DNA from: Oscillibacter hominis
GTDB lineage: Bacteria > Bacillota > Clostridia > Oscillospirales > Oscillospiraceae
NCBI RefSeq assembly: GCF_014334055.1
Contig: NZ_CP060490.1
Location: 1,550,001 to 1,614,000, forward strand
DNA length: 64,000 nucleotides
Direction: 5' to 3'
This document shows positions 33,844 through 42,922 of this stretch, in pieces. Made by a program: the position numbers and the translations under genes. How positions within the stretch are numbered: position 1 is the stretch's first letter; every line of letters begins with the position of its first letter. The notes beneath the pieces were generated by a model that did not search any database, was not told where the DNA came from, and saw only the letters and a list, made by a program, of their open reading frames with translations.

Positions 33844-34296
33844 TTATCCGTTCAAAAGCGCCCATCGGATCGGCGCCGCGTAGTGGCGGGAGATCAGGAT
33901 TTTCTCCCCATTGGCCAAAGTGGCGATCAGCCTTCCGTTGAGCCCGCTGCGCAGCCGCTCGATCCGCCGGAGATTGACCACCATGCTTTTGGAGCAGCGG
34001 AAGAACCCCTCCGACATGCTCTCCATCTCGCTCAGCGTCAGCCGGGTGGGCCAGACCGCGTCCTCCGTATAGACGAATGCACTGCCCTCCACCGCCTCGG
34101 CGTAGAGTACCTTGTCCGGTTCCAAAAGCTGGATTTCCTCCCCCGCCCGGACAGCGATCCGCTCCTCCGACAGTGCGGTGAGCCGGGCCGCCAGGGACCT
34201 GACCCGCTCGTCGGCCACAGGGCAGCGGAGGATGATTTCCAGCTCCGCGCCGGGCATCTCCTCTATGGTGACTTTCAATGGCCTCCCCCCTTTCAT
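33844..34296 (-). CDS. LytTR DNA-binding regulator
   Basis: The protein has a C-terminal LytTR domain (ELLEPDKVLYAEAVEGSAFV-like strand, FFRCSKSMVVNLRRI, and a terminal ISRHYAAPIRWAL). There is no receiver domain, so it is the one-component type coupled to DUF3021. The ATG at 34296 lacks a clear ribosome site; TTG at 34278 (KVTIEEMPG, the usual family start) sits close behind a G-rich run, so the start is uncertain by six codons. Confidence 0.85.
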   Translation of the reverse strand: MKGGRPLKVTIEEMPGAELEIILRCPVADERVRSLAARLTALSEERIAVRAGEEIQLLEPDKVLYAEAVEGSAFVYTEDAVWPTRLTLSEMESMSEGFFRCSKSMVVNLRRIERLRSGLNGRLIATLANGEKILISRHYAAPIRWALLNG

Positions 34297-34370
34297 GCTT
34301 CACTCTATCTGATTATCGCCCGGCTTGCAAGGGCCCGGCCCTTAAGCGGTCGTTTCAGCGCCTCAGCCTG

Positions 34371-34404
34371 CAAAAAGCCCCGCCCGATGCAGCCGGGCGG
34401 GGCT
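34371..34404 (-). terminator. Terminator of the MATE gene
   Basis: An 11-bp stem (agccccgcccg/cgggcggggct) with T5 on the minus-strand side, about 70 bases after the MATE stop codon. Confidence 0.8.
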
Positions 34405-34475
34405 TCTCCCTACAAAGAAGGCAATATTTATCAGTCTGACAACCGAGGCCATGGGCTTTTTTCACATAGCCGCTG

Positions 34476-35861
34476 TTACTCCTGAGGCGGCGCATCCAGA
34501 CGGTGCATGGCCTTTTTAAACTGGATGGTGAAGAGGGTGACCGTGGTGGACACCGCCAGGAAATCAGCCACCGGCTCCGCCAAAAATACCGCCGTGGTCT
34601 TATCGGCTATCAGAGCGGGCAGCAGGTAGATCAGCGGGATCAGCAGGATGATCTTACGCAGCAGCGCAAGGAACAGCGAGCTCTTGGCATTGCCGAGGGC
34701 AATGAACGTCTGCTGGCAGGCCAGCTGGGCGCCGAATACAAAGGACACCGCCATATAAATGCGAAGCGCATGGACGGTAAAGGCCACCAGCTCCGGCTCA
34801 CTGTTGAAAATTTCGATGAATCCCTTTGGAAACAGCTGCACCGCCCCCCACAGGGCCACGGAGTAGACCATGCAGCTGATGAGCAGCAGACGGAATGCCT
34901 CCCGGACCCTGGCGGCATTTTTCGCACCGTAATTGTAGCTTGTGATGGGCTGGGCGCCCTGGGTCAATCCCTGGAGCGGAAGCATGGAAAACTGCATCAC
35001 ACTGGTGAGGATGGTCATGGCGCCCACGGCCAGGTCGCCGCCGTACTTGAGCAGCGACGAGTTGAAGCACACGGCGATCAGGCTCTCGGTGGACTGCATA
35101 ATGAAGGGCGCGAGGCCAAGCGCCACACAGGGCAGGATGATCTTCCCGGAGAGCTTTAGCTTACCCGGGCGCAGCCGGATCGTGGACTTTTTCCCGGTGA
35201 GGAATTTTAAAATCCAGGTCATGGAGATTGCCTGGGAAATGATGGTGGCCAGGGCCGCGCCAGCCACGCCAAGCTTCAGCCCAAAGATGAAGATGGGGTC
35301 CAGGATGATATTGCAGACCGCACCGATGAGGATGGTCAGCATACTGGTCTTGGAAAAGCCCTGGGCGGTGATGAAGGCATTCATGCCAAGGGTCAACTGG
35401 ACGAACAGTGTGCCCAGGCTGTAAATTTTCATATAGGACAGGGCATACTCTATGGTGTTGGCGCTGGCACCAAAGGCCAGCAGCAAATCCTTTGCGAACA
35501 CCTGCACAATCAGCGTCAGTGCAATGGAAATCAGTACCAGCAGCGTAAAGCAGTTGCCCATGATCCGCTCCGCCGTATCGTTTTCCCGCTTCCCAAGGAA
35601 GATGGAGGCCCGGGAGGCGCCGCCCATGCTGACCAGCGCCGCAAAGGCCGAGATCACCATGATGATCGGCAGGCAGACGCCAACGCCGGTCAGTGCCAGC
35701 TTTCCCACCGTTTCTATAGGGTGGATATGTCCAATATACATGCGGTCCACCAGGTTATACAGCAGATTGATGATCTGAGCCGCAACCGCCGGTGTCGCCA
35801 TCTGAAACAGCAGTTTCCCAACCGGTGCGCTGCCCAGTGCTTCCGTTCTGTTTTCTTCCAC
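34476..35861 (-). CDS. MATE family efflux transporter
   Basis: The roughly 461-residue protein has 12 helices in two similar halves and the MATE start KLLFQMATPAVAAQIINLLYNLVDRMYIGH. It is expected to export drugs or metabolites with Na+ or H+. GTG at 35861 lies eight bases after AAGGAG; GTG nine bases earlier overlaps that site. It is divergent from a MarR gene whose likely operators overlap its promoter. Confidence 0.92.
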   Translation of the reverse strand: MEENRTEALGSAPVGKLLFQMATPAVAAQIINLLYNLVDRMYIGHIHPIETVGKLALTGVGVCLPIIMVISAFAALVSMGGASRASIFLGKRENDTAERIMGNCFTLLVLISIALTLIVQVFAKDLLLAFGASANTIEYALSYMKIYSLGTLFVQLTLGMNAFITAQGFSKTSMLTILIGAVCNIILDPIFIFGLKLGVAGAALATIISQAISMTWILKFLTGKKSTIRLRPGKLKLSGKIILPCVALGLAPFIMQSTESLIAVCFNSSLLKYGGDLAVGAMTILTSVMQFSMLPLQGLTQGAQPITSYNYGAKNAARVREAFRLLLISCMVYSVALWGAVQLFPKGFIEIFNSEPELVAFTVHALRIYMAVSFVFGAQLACQQTFIALGNAKSSLFLALLRKIILLIPLIYLLPALIADKTTAVFLAEPVADFLAVSTTVTLFTIQFKKAMHRLDAPPQE

Positions 35862-35895
35862 GTGAGTCACTCCTTGACAAATTGATATTCAGCAC

Positions 35896-35931
35896 GTAAA
35901 ATAGTTTACGCGGAAACAGTTTACTTGTCAA
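35896..35931 (-). promoter_or_regulatory. MATE promoter overlapped by MarR-type palindromes
   Basis: Minus strand: TTGACA (35931-35926), 17 bases, TAAACT (35908-35903). Two overlapping dyads cover it: GTAAA ATAG TTTAC (35896-35909) and GTTT ACGCGG AAAC (35904-35917). They fit repression by the divergent MarR protein. Confidence 0.7.
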
Positions 35932-35950
35932 CTGTATGGGATGTGATTTT

Positions 35951-36385
35951 TTGAAAATTTCAATCAGCCGCTTTCTGCGGTTCCAAAAGAAATTGTCAAA
36001 GCTCTATGAAGAGCACTTTGCCGCTGCGGCAGCAAAGTGCGGCCTTTCCAAGCCGGAGGCGGACGTGCTGATCTTCCTGGCCAACAATCCGGAGTATCAT
36101 ACGGCCCGGGACGTGGCCATCTACCGGGAGCTCTCCAAGGCCTACGTCTCCCGGGCGGTGGATCAGCTCCAGCGCAGGGGCTTTTTACAGGTGGAGACCC
36201 AGAGTGAGGACCGCAGGTTCCAGAACCTGCTCCTGACGGATGCCGCAGCAAAGTCAGTCCAGGACCTCCAAAGTGCCCAGGAGGAATTCTTTACCGGTCT
36301 GACGCAAGGGATTTCGGCGGAATCCGCCCAGATTGCCCTTGACGTATTGGACCGGATCATGAAAAGCGCCGGGATCACAAGATAA
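35951..36385 (+). CDS. MarR family transcriptional regulator
   Basis: About 144 residues with the MarR winged helix: KPEADVLIFLANNPEYHTAR, REL-SKAYVSRAVDQLQRRGFL and a wing with TQSEDRRFQNLLLTD. TTG at 35951 has GGATGTGAT upstream; an in-frame ATG at 35936 has no ribosome site. Divergent from the MATE gene, so likely its repressor. Confidence 0.85.
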   Translation: MKISISRFLRFQKKLSKLYEEHFAAAAAKCGLSKPEADVLIFLANNPEYHTARDVAIYRELSKAYVSRAVDQLQRRGFLQVETQSEDRRFQNLLLTDAAAKSVQDLQSAQEEFFTGLTQGISAESAQIALDVLDRIMKSAGITR

Positions 36386-36412
36386 TTTCCGGAAAAAGCC
36401 GCCTTTACCGCC

Positions 36413-36442
36413 TTGACAAATTCAGTTGCCGTATGGTATCAT
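36413..36442 (+). promoter_or_regulatory. Promoter of the tRNA-Ser pair
   Basis: TTGACA, 18 bases, TATCAT, about 40 bases before the first tRNA. Confidence 0.75.
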
Positions 36443-36483
36443 AGGTTTTGCGTTTGGGGCGCGGAATATGCTTTTACAGCTAT

Positions 36484-36571
36484 GGAGAGATGTCCGAGCG
36501 GTTGAAGGAACCGGTCTTGAAAACCGGCGATGTGAAAGCATCCGTGGGTTCGAATCCCACTCTCTCCGCCA
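36484..36571 (+). tRNA. tRNA-Ser (anticodon UGA)
   Basis: The 88-base sequence folds as a class II tRNA: acceptor GGAGAGA with TCTCTCC, anticodon loop CTTGAAA (anticodon TGA), a long variable arm, the T-loop GGTTCGAATCC, and encoded CCA. Confidence 0.95.
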
Positions 36572-36592
36572 TTTACAAACCACTTGACAGAT

Positions 36593-36683
36593 GGAGAAGT
36601 ACCCAAGAGGCCGAAGGGGCTCCCCTGCTAAGGGAGTAGGCCGGGAAACTGGCGCGAGGGTTCAAATCCCTCCTTCTCCGCCA
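36593..36683 (+). tRNA. tRNA-Ser (anticodon GCU)
   Basis: The 91-base class II tRNA has acceptor GGAGAAG with CTTCTCC, anticodon arm CTCCC-CTGCTAA-GGGAG (anticodon GCT), a long variable arm and encoded CCA. It lies 21 bases after the first tRNA-Ser. Confidence 0.95.
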
Positions 36684-36692
36684 AATAAACGA

Positions 36693-36734
36693 CCCTTGGA
36701 ATTGCTGAAAATTCAGTATTTCCAAGGGTTTTTT
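36693..36734 (+). terminator. Terminator of the tRNA-Ser pair
   Basis: cccttggaa pairs with ttccaaggg, with an inner ctgaa/ttcag stem, followed by T6. Confidence 0.85.
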
Positions 36735-37106
36735 CTTGTTTTCAGGCTCTTTGTTGCTGCTTGTTTTTACTTGTTATAATTGGTTATATGAACACAGTAG
36801 CGAACACAGAATGCACGGAAAAGGAAACCTTTCCCCTGGTGCTTATTTACGCCGTCTAACAGCTTGATCATCGCGGCCCACACAACGCCGGATAGAAGCA
36901 AGATCATTGTCTCATCCAATCCCCCCACCAATTTTCTTCAGCATCTACTATACTCAGATTTTCAGAAAATTGCGCCCAGACTGCAAAGGAAATGTGATTG
37001 AGTCATTGGCTTCTTCAAAATTATCCTTATTCGACAAAATTCCGCAAATTCAGACGCTCTTCTGCATTATCTTTGGTATAGAGATAGTTTGAAAGAGGGG
37101 ATTGTC
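36735..37106. other. Prophage-edge intergenic region
   Basis: AT-richer than its surroundings; a short direct repeat (gaacacagtagcgaacacag, 36790-36809) is present. No integrase, attachment site or convincing gene was recognised, though a phage attachment site would be expected near the tRNA-Ser 3' end. Confidence 0.4.
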
Positions 37107-37292
37107 GTGAGCTTAAAGGGTACTGAATGGGTGCCCGCTATGGCCCGGAGGTCAAAAGAACTGGAGAAATGGGAGGACTATGTAAAAAAAGCCAGAAAGG
37201 ATATGGAAGGCATACTTTCCTTTGTCACATTCGAGCTCTTTTTGTGTAAGGAGCTGGAAGACATGGACTGGTACGCCACCTATCATACATAG
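37107..37292 (+). CDS. Small hypothetical protein
   Basis: A 61-codon frame from GTG (after AAAGAGGGG) reads VSLKGTEWVPAMARRSKELE and continues with a charged helical part and a hydrophobic stretch. No family recognised. It overlaps the end of the convergent prophage protein by ten bases. Could be a remnant. Confidence 0.3.
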   Translation: MSLKGTEWVPAMARRSKELEKWEDYVKKARKDMEGILSFVTFELFLCKELEDMDWYATYHT

Positions 37293-40200
37293 AGGATATC
37301 GGAGCTGTCAATGAGTTGCTGTGCATTATTTTTTCCATAGGCGCTGGCGATCACGGCAAAATCCATCACCTCGCCCCGCTTGTTCTGAGGTGAAAGCTCC
37401 ACCACAACAAGTACAGGCTTTCCCTCCGCGTCCGTCGCTTCGCCGAACATGGTGATGCGGTTTGCCATGGTCTGGGACTGCATTACAAGGATGGGGTGCT
37501 CCAGCACGTCGGGTATGCTCTTGATCACCTCTGCCGTCATGGCCGGGTGCTTATTCATGATTTTGGAAATTTTCGATTTATGCCAATAGATTTTGTAATC
37601 GGCCATCCCGATGCTTTTAAGCGCATCACTTGTAGTTCCGATTTGGAAATAGCCACCGCCCTTTTTGTCTTCTTGAAGCCACTGATCAAACTGTGCTCCA
37701 AAGTCCACGTTCAGGGAATACCGCGTTGCGCCGTCTTCTTGGGCGGCGTTTTTGTTCGCGTTCAGAGCCTCGGCCTGCTTTGCGGCGGCCTTCAGGGCGG
37801 CGGCCAGCTTCTCTTCTGCGATCTGGGCCATATACTTCTCTGTACCGGTCAGCTTGCCGATCAGGGAGCGGATCGCGTCCCGGATTTTTTGCAGCAGCGT
37901 GCGGTTGTCCTTGTTCTGCTGGATGAACTCGTCTAACACCTTGCCGTCCTCAATCATGTGTCCGGCGTAATCAGCCGCCAATTCGTCCACGGCCGCCTCC
38001 ATGTCCAGGGCTTTCCCGTTCTGGGCATACAGCGCCTGGATACTGGCAATATGTACTCTTGCGTCCTTCATGGCCTCCATGGCCGCGCTGCGGAATGCCC
38101 GGTATTCCTCCGGCGCCAACTCCTGCATCCGGTGGGTCATTTCATGGCCCATCAGGAACATAACAGGTTTCGGGTTGTTCTTTTCCACCAATACGTCGTA
38201 GCCTGTGATCTGCGCGTTCGCCGCACCAGCGCCCACGCTGTCCGCAAAGCGAACCCGCATTCCAAGGTTTTTTGCCACGCGGTTCACCCGGTCGGCAACG
38301 GTGTTGTCCAGTGTATGCTCCACATAGTCGTCGAATATAAGACCGCTGTCCTCTCCGGCAACTGCGGCAAATTTTGCCGCCCTCTTCTCCCGCGCAAGGG
38401 AGGCGGTTGCGTCCGTCTGGCCCGCCAGATAGGCCGCCTGCCTCTGGGCGCGGTTCAGCGTACCGGCATACCGTCTTTTGACCTTGCCCATATCCATGTC
38501 GGAGAGTCCCGCCTGGTAATAGGCGGAAAAGGCGCCGAAATAGTCCGCCGCGTTTGTGCGGCCGTCGTAGAATTCACGGACTGCTCTGACCCCCTGCTTC
38601 CCAAGGGCCTGTGACTCATCGGCAAGTATTCGTGTATTGTGGGACCGCTCCGTCGCTCCATTGACAAATTCCGCGCCCTGTGCTATGGTAGGATTAATAA
38701 GAGAGGAAGTATATGCATTACTGTCAATGTTGGCGCTTTGTGCGCCCGCAACAGGGCTGTTACTTCCTCTTTTGTTTTGCAGATTGTGTGTATAATAATG
38801 GGTCTCCTGTGTGTTGGCACCTGTATGAACGTCTCGCACCTGAATCTTTACCGGCACTTCCGCTCCGTCCACGACGGCCCTGGCGGTAAAGTAGTGGAAT
38901 CGCGGAATGGATGTTGCCTCGTTGGCGTTGCGGTTTACCTCTGAATAGGCGTATTCCGAGTTCTTGACCAAATCCAAAAGGCGCTCAAAGCTCGCGGCCT
39001 TCTCCGGCTTCATCCGCCATCCGGTCGCCTTCTTCTTTCCATCATTCTCGAACATGATCTCCACGACGCCGTTATTAAGCCTGACGCCGACCTGCTGGCC
39101 CTTCAGATGCTTTTCATAGAATTGCTTTACAACATTGATTAACTTCTGTGCCGGGTCATTATTGATATTGCTGTACTTTTGGACGAGTGCATCTGGAATT
39201 TCAATGGCTTTTCCGGTCGTTTGCTGATAGGCAGATGCAAGGGCCGCATTTTTCCCGTCTGTGTTGCTCCCATCCATGAATGTATATTGTATTGGGCCCG
39301 CCGCCTCCCCGGAGGCGGTTTTTTGCTGCCCAAATAGCTGCCGCTCAAGGAAATCCTGCGATCCCTCCACGGCGGCGTTTTTGCGCCCGGCGGAATTTCT
39401 TATCTCCCGCAGCAAAATATTGTCCTGCGCCTGCGCTGGTGCGCTGGGCCGGGTTGCTGCGTCGATGGCCTTGGAGGCAAGCATTTGCCCACCGCCAAGG
39501 ATTCCGCTTACAACCGCGCCGCCTGCAAATTCCCGGGCGGAGGTGGCGGGGTTGAATACGGCGCTGCCTAAGGAGTCGTCACGCCTTACTGCTCCTTCGG
39601 GATTCGCTCCTCGCAGATCACTCTGCCTGCCCGCACCTCTCTTGGAATCCCCTCCGGGTATGCTTCGCACGTCAGCGTCCGCTTGATGTAGCGCTTGCAC
39701 AGCGCGCATCTCCATGCCGCGTTCTTGGGAATGAAGTTGTCCATTGTCTCTGGTGCCATCTTGTGCCGCCTCCTGCATGTAAATGGTTGGGACACCATTT
39801 CTGTCAAAGACCACTTTATCGACAAAGAAATCGTGATCTCTTCCATATATGGCTTCCTGCTCAAAGTTGTTTCCGAACCCCTCCGCGTTTTTGGCTGTGG
39901 TGCTGTCGATTACCAATCTGACTACATAGGTCCCCTCTACAGGATACCCACTGGAAGAAGTGGACACTGAGGTATAGGCATTATAGGAAATGAAAACATC
40001 CTCTATATGCGTTGCCAAAAACGAGTCATAGGCGGCCTTGCCACCCACGTCGTCAAAGATAAGGTTCCGGTATACCCGCCCCTGGTATGTGGGCAGCCTT
40101 GAGAGGGCGCTGTCCAGGTGGCGGACCATGTCCCGGTCCTGCGGGCTCAACTCCGCTCCCTCGCGCAGCTTGGCGTTAAGCTTATAGCTTTCGCTGCTCT

Positions 40201-41449
40201 TGTAGGAGCGCAGCGCACCCTGCTCCTCCTCGGATAACTGCTTCAGGAGGGGGGATTCCTCTATTGTATCCTCAAGGAGGCGGCTTTGCAAGGGATCGTT
40301 GTTGACAGAATCCGCCCCCTGTGCTATGGTAGGATCAGAGTTGAGGGGATGCATCCCCTCAACAGGACTTGAAGGATTGGCTGTCGTCGCGGTAGGTGCT
40401 GGACCTACGTCAGGGCCGGTGGTCTCCTTCAAGTCCATTTCTATTAGCTTATGTGTTCGGTAGTTGTTGACGTTTGGCTCCACTTCAACGTCGAATGTAG
40501 CAATATAGGAGCGGCCGTTTATGGTAACGGGTGCCTCAAAATAATCATACCGTACAGTCTTCTTCTGCTTGCTGCCGTGCTGTACATACCGTCCGCTTCC
40601 CACATATTCGCCGCCGCGCACCACCTCTGGCAAAATATCCAATAGCGCCAGTTTTTCTGCACTTAGATTCGGGTCGTTGATCACCTTCCCGGGCACGTTG
40701 TTGTTGATGTCTACGGTATAGGGTTGCCCCTGGAAGGTCGTGCCCTCCACAGGAACCCCCCTGACTGACTGGAATATCGCTTTATATGCGTTTTTCAGAG
40801 CCGCTTTGAACCCTGCGCCGGAACTGCCGGATTGAACTACCTTGGCTTTTTCGATTCTGCTCTGCGCCATCCTTACGCTGTTGCTGTCCACTGTGAGGGG
40901 GACAATATTTTTTTCTGCCTGTACCGGCGTCTTCCCCTGATAGGGCGCTTGAATCGTTGTCGCCCGGCCCACATGAACCGGACCCGCCGCCTCCTCGGAG
41001 GCGGTTTTTTGCTGCCCAAAGAGCTGCTGCTTTAGGAAATCCTGCGATCCCTCCACGGCGGCGTTTTCGCCCCGCTGGGCGGTGTTTTTGCGCCCGGCGG
41101 AAGTTCTTATCTCCCGCAGCAAAACGTCATCTTGAGCCTGCGCAACAGCGCTGCGGGATTCATGGGAGAACATGCCCTTTTGGGCCATGGCGTCGTAGGC
41201 GCGGTCCACGGCTTCACTTGCGGCCTGGTTCTGATAGCCCCGGTAGTTCTCTTTGGAGGAGGACGCCGCATCCACTGCGCCCCCCAGGCCGCCCAGGAGG
41301 GCGCCGACCAGGAAGTCGTAGACCGCGTTTTCAAAGTCGAACTGGGCGTCCTGATCAAAGGTGGCCCGGCGTAAAAACGGGTTGATGACGTCTTCCAAAA
41401 ACTCCTCGCCGCCCTCCTCCAGAAAGGAGGCGCCGGTGCGCAGGGCCAA
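37283..41449 (-). CDS. Large modular prophage polyvalent protein (ADP-ribosyltransferase, metallopeptidase, MuF-C-like); frameshifted
   Basis: The 1388-codon frame is the C-terminal bulk of a phage polyvalent protein whose N-terminus is in another frame upstream. In order: a Gly-rich membrane-like segment (to about 60); linker repeat 1 (about 102-155); a phage LPD3/BECR-like domain (about 206-340); a linker with DPTIAQGADSVN; an ADP-ribosyltransferase domain (about 403-560) with Arg in GRVYRNLIF, SVSTSS and the ExE motif EQEAIYGR; linker repeat 2 (from 671); a second LPD3-like domain (about 717-895); NPTIAQGAEFVN; a zincin with HEMTH at about 1102 and a third ligand near 1156; and a MuF-C-like end that stops early at DILYV. 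Domain names are by eye. Confidence 0.75.
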   Translation of the reverse strand: MALRTGASFLEEGGEEFLEDVINPFLRRATFDQDAQFDFENAVYDFLVGALLGGLGGAVDAASSSKENYRGYQNQAASEAVDRAYDAMAQKGMFSHESRSAVAQAQDDVLLREIRTSAGRKNTAQRGENAAVEGSQDFLKQQLFGQQKTASEEAAGPVHVGRATTIQAPYQGKTPVQAEKNIVPLTVDSNSVRMAQSRIEKAKVVQSGSSGAGFKAALKNAYKAIFQSVRGVPVEGTTFQGQPYTVDINNNVPGKVINDPNLSAEKLALLDILPEVVRGGEYVGSGRYVQHGSKQKKTVRYDYFEAPVTINGRSYIATFDVEVEPNVNNYRTHKLIEMDLKETTGPDVGPAPTATTANPSSPVEGMHPLNSDPTIAQGADSVNNDPLQSRLLEDTIEESPLLKQLSEEEQGALRSYKSSESYKLNAKLREGAELSPQDRDMVRHLDSALSRLPTYQGRVYRNLIFDDVGGKAAYDSFLATHIEDVFISYNAYTSVSTSSSGYPVEGTYVVRLVIDSTTAKNAEGFGNNFEQEAIYGRDHDFFVDKVVFDRNGVPTIYMQEAAQDGTRDNGQLHSQERGMEMRAVQALHQADADVRSIPGGDSKRGAGRQSDLRGANPEGAVRRDDSLGSAVFNPATSAREFAGGAVVSGILGGGQMLASKAIDAATRPSAPAQAQDNILLREIRNSAGRKNAAVEGSQDFLERQLFGQQKTASGEAAGPIQYTFMDGSNTDGKNAALASAYQQTTGKAIEIPDALVQKYSNINNDPAQKLINVVKQFYEKHLKGQQVGVRLNNGVVEIMFENDGKKKATGWRMKPEKAASFERLLDLVKNSEYAYSEVNRNANEATSIPRFHYFTARAVVDGAEVPVKIQVRDVHTGANTQETHYYTHNLQNKRGSNSPVAGAQSANIDSNAYTSSLINPTIAQGAEFVNGATERSHNTRILADESQALGKQGVRAVREFYDGRTNAADYFGAFSAYYQAGLSDMDMGKVKRRYAGTLNRAQRQAAYLAGQTDATASLAREKRAAKFAAVAGEDSGLIFDDYVEHTLDNTVADRVNRVAKNLGMRVRFADSVGAGAANAQITGYDVLVEKNNPKPVMFLMGHEMTHRMQELAPEEYRAFRSAAMEAMKDARVHIASIQALYAQNGKALDMEAAVDELAADYAGHMIEDGKVLDEFIQQNKDNRTLLQKIRDAIRSLIGKLTGTEKYMAQIAEEKLAAALKAAAKQAEALNANKNAAQEDGATRYSLNVDFGAQFDQWLQEDKKGGGYFQIGTTSDALKSIGMADYKIYWHKSKISKIMNKHPAMTAEVIKSIPDVLEHPILVMQSQTMANRITMFGEATDAEGKPVLVVVELSPQNKRGEVMDFAVIASAYGKNNAQQLIDSSDILYV
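39294..39440. repeat. Intragenic direct repeat, copy 2
   Basis: About 150 bases encoding QAQDNILLREIRNSAGRKN...QLFGQQKTAS are closely similar to 40978-41145, about 1.7 kb away in the same reading frame. Confidence 0.8.
40978..41145. repeat. Intragenic direct repeat, copy 1
   Basis: Encodes QAQDDVLLREIRTSAGRKN...QLFGQQKTAS with an extra TAQRGE insertion; pairs with 39294-39440 and marks the duplicated module boundary. Confidence 0.8.
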
Positions 41450-42438
41450 ATCAATGCGGTTTTCCCGGCAGGCGTCTGGGCAAAGCGGCTGACCGCCTTC
41501 TCAATTAAGGATTCAATCACCTTGTCGCTTGCCCCTTTGCCGAACGCTTTTGCAAAGGGCTTTGTGAGGGTTCCGATCTGCTCCGTCGCGACGGATACCG
41601 TGGCGCTGCCGAGGCCGTAGAGGAACTGCCGCCCCATGTCCGCGCCTTCTTGCCTTGCCTCCTGTGTGGCTCCGGCAAAGACGCGGCCCGCCATGGGGGC
41701 AAGGCCGCCCATGCTGGTCAGCTTTCCAAGGGCGATGTCCCCCGTCATCTGGATGCCCGCGCTGCCCACATCCACCAGGAGACGGCCTCCGCCGCCCATG
41801 CCCTGCTTGGCGGTCTCTATCTGCCGCATGCCTTTTTGGTTCAGGGTGTCCGCCGCCGCGTACAGGGCGTCCGCCGCCTGCTCGTTGGCGCCCAGGGCCT
41901 TTTGCGCAATCGCGATGTTCCTGCGTGCCTGGCCGATCAGGCGGCCGTATTCGTCGATTTCCTCTTGACTCAGTTCACCGGCCGCCATCTGCCGATCCCG
42001 TGCCCGGGTCCAGTCCTGGATGTTCTGCTGCCACTCTTTGATGTCCGCCGCCGTATATTCCTTGCGGGCCTGATTCCCCACCGCCTGGGCAAAGCCCAGG
42101 TTCTGCGCTCCGGTGGAGACAAGCTGCGCCGCATTGCCGGAAAGGAAGCTGCCCGTGCGCTCCCAAAAGGAGGGGGGCTTCATGCTCTGTGCCCGGGTGA
42201 AGTTTTCCTTTGCCCGGCCCTGCCGCTCTGCCTGCTGGCTCAGCCGCTCCCGGTTGGAGAGCTGCCTCGGTTCCTTGGGGGCGGAGAGCCTTGCCCTGCT
42301 TTCCGCCGCCCTGGCCTGCCGCCCTTTTGGCGCAGCTCTGGCTGGCGCCCGGCTGGCGGCGGGCGCGTCTATATTTTGCTTATCATACTGCTTTGCAAGC
42401 TCCAGGGCCCTGCTCAGCCGGTCGGTTGCAGTCGCCAT
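41107..42438 (-). pseudogene. N-terminal fragment of the prophage polyvalent protein
   Basis: The frame starts MATATDRLSRALELAKQYDK after AAAAGGGGTGAC. About 329 meaningful residues follow: an Ala/Arg-rich region, a helical part, and a Gly-rich segment, ending KAVSRFAQTPAGKTAL near 41452. There the reading frame loses register; the true continuation (DLALRTGASFLEEGGEEFLE) is in the -1 frame that starts at 41449. The remaining codons to 41107 are out-of-frame sequence. No slippery heptamer is present, so a one-base loss is the likely cause. Confidence 0.7.
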
Positions 42439-42442
42439 GTTG

Positions 42443-42922
42443 TCACCCCTTTTCCGGATAGCCGAAATAATCCAGCAGCATATCAAAGTCCTCTTCCCTG
42501 TCTACCTCGTATGCCTCCTCAATCCACATCCAGCAGAGATAACCAGCTGGAACAGAGATAGACGTTATCTTCATTGGATCATCCAGACCGCGGAAGAAGA
42601 TGCGCTGTCCAGTCGGTTTATAAACGGCATACAGGGGGCTTGTAGTGAAGTCCCATAGGTGAGAGACCTCAAGCCTATATGTCGCCCAGCGCAAGTCTGA
42701 GTAGCAGCTATCCCGCAGCGTGGCGAATGTCTTGCGCACCACCAGCGTATTGCTGTTTGGATATTTCATCATGTTGTAGATGAACCACAGCGCTGCCGTC
42801 TTTGACTTCTTGCTGGCGCGGCTGCCTTTAACGACGCGATAGCGGCCCTTGAATCTCCAAAAATCGCCATATCCGCGCCCTATCAGATCAGGCAGATAGA
42901 TTCGCTTACCATCAGTCGGCAA
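42443..42922 (-). pseudogene. terL: Phage terminase large subunit, N-terminal fragment
   Basis: The 159 residues match the ATPase part of PBSX-type TerL: Walker A-like VVKGSRASKKSKTAALW, the coupling region VRKTFATLRDSCYSDL and Walker B-like LCWMWIEEAYEV. Full TerL is over 400 residues; the rest of the ATPase and the nuclease domain are missing. TTG start overlaps the terS end by 11 bases. The truncated end (GYPEKG) runs into the ribosome site of the next gene, so a deletion probably removed the nuclease, portal and head genes. Confidence 0.8.

Noticed and set aside
41440..41470. Programmed -1 frameshifting in the polyvalent protein
   Set aside because: The required shift is -1, but the codons GGG AAA ACC do not form a slippery heptamer and no downstream pseudoknot was evident.
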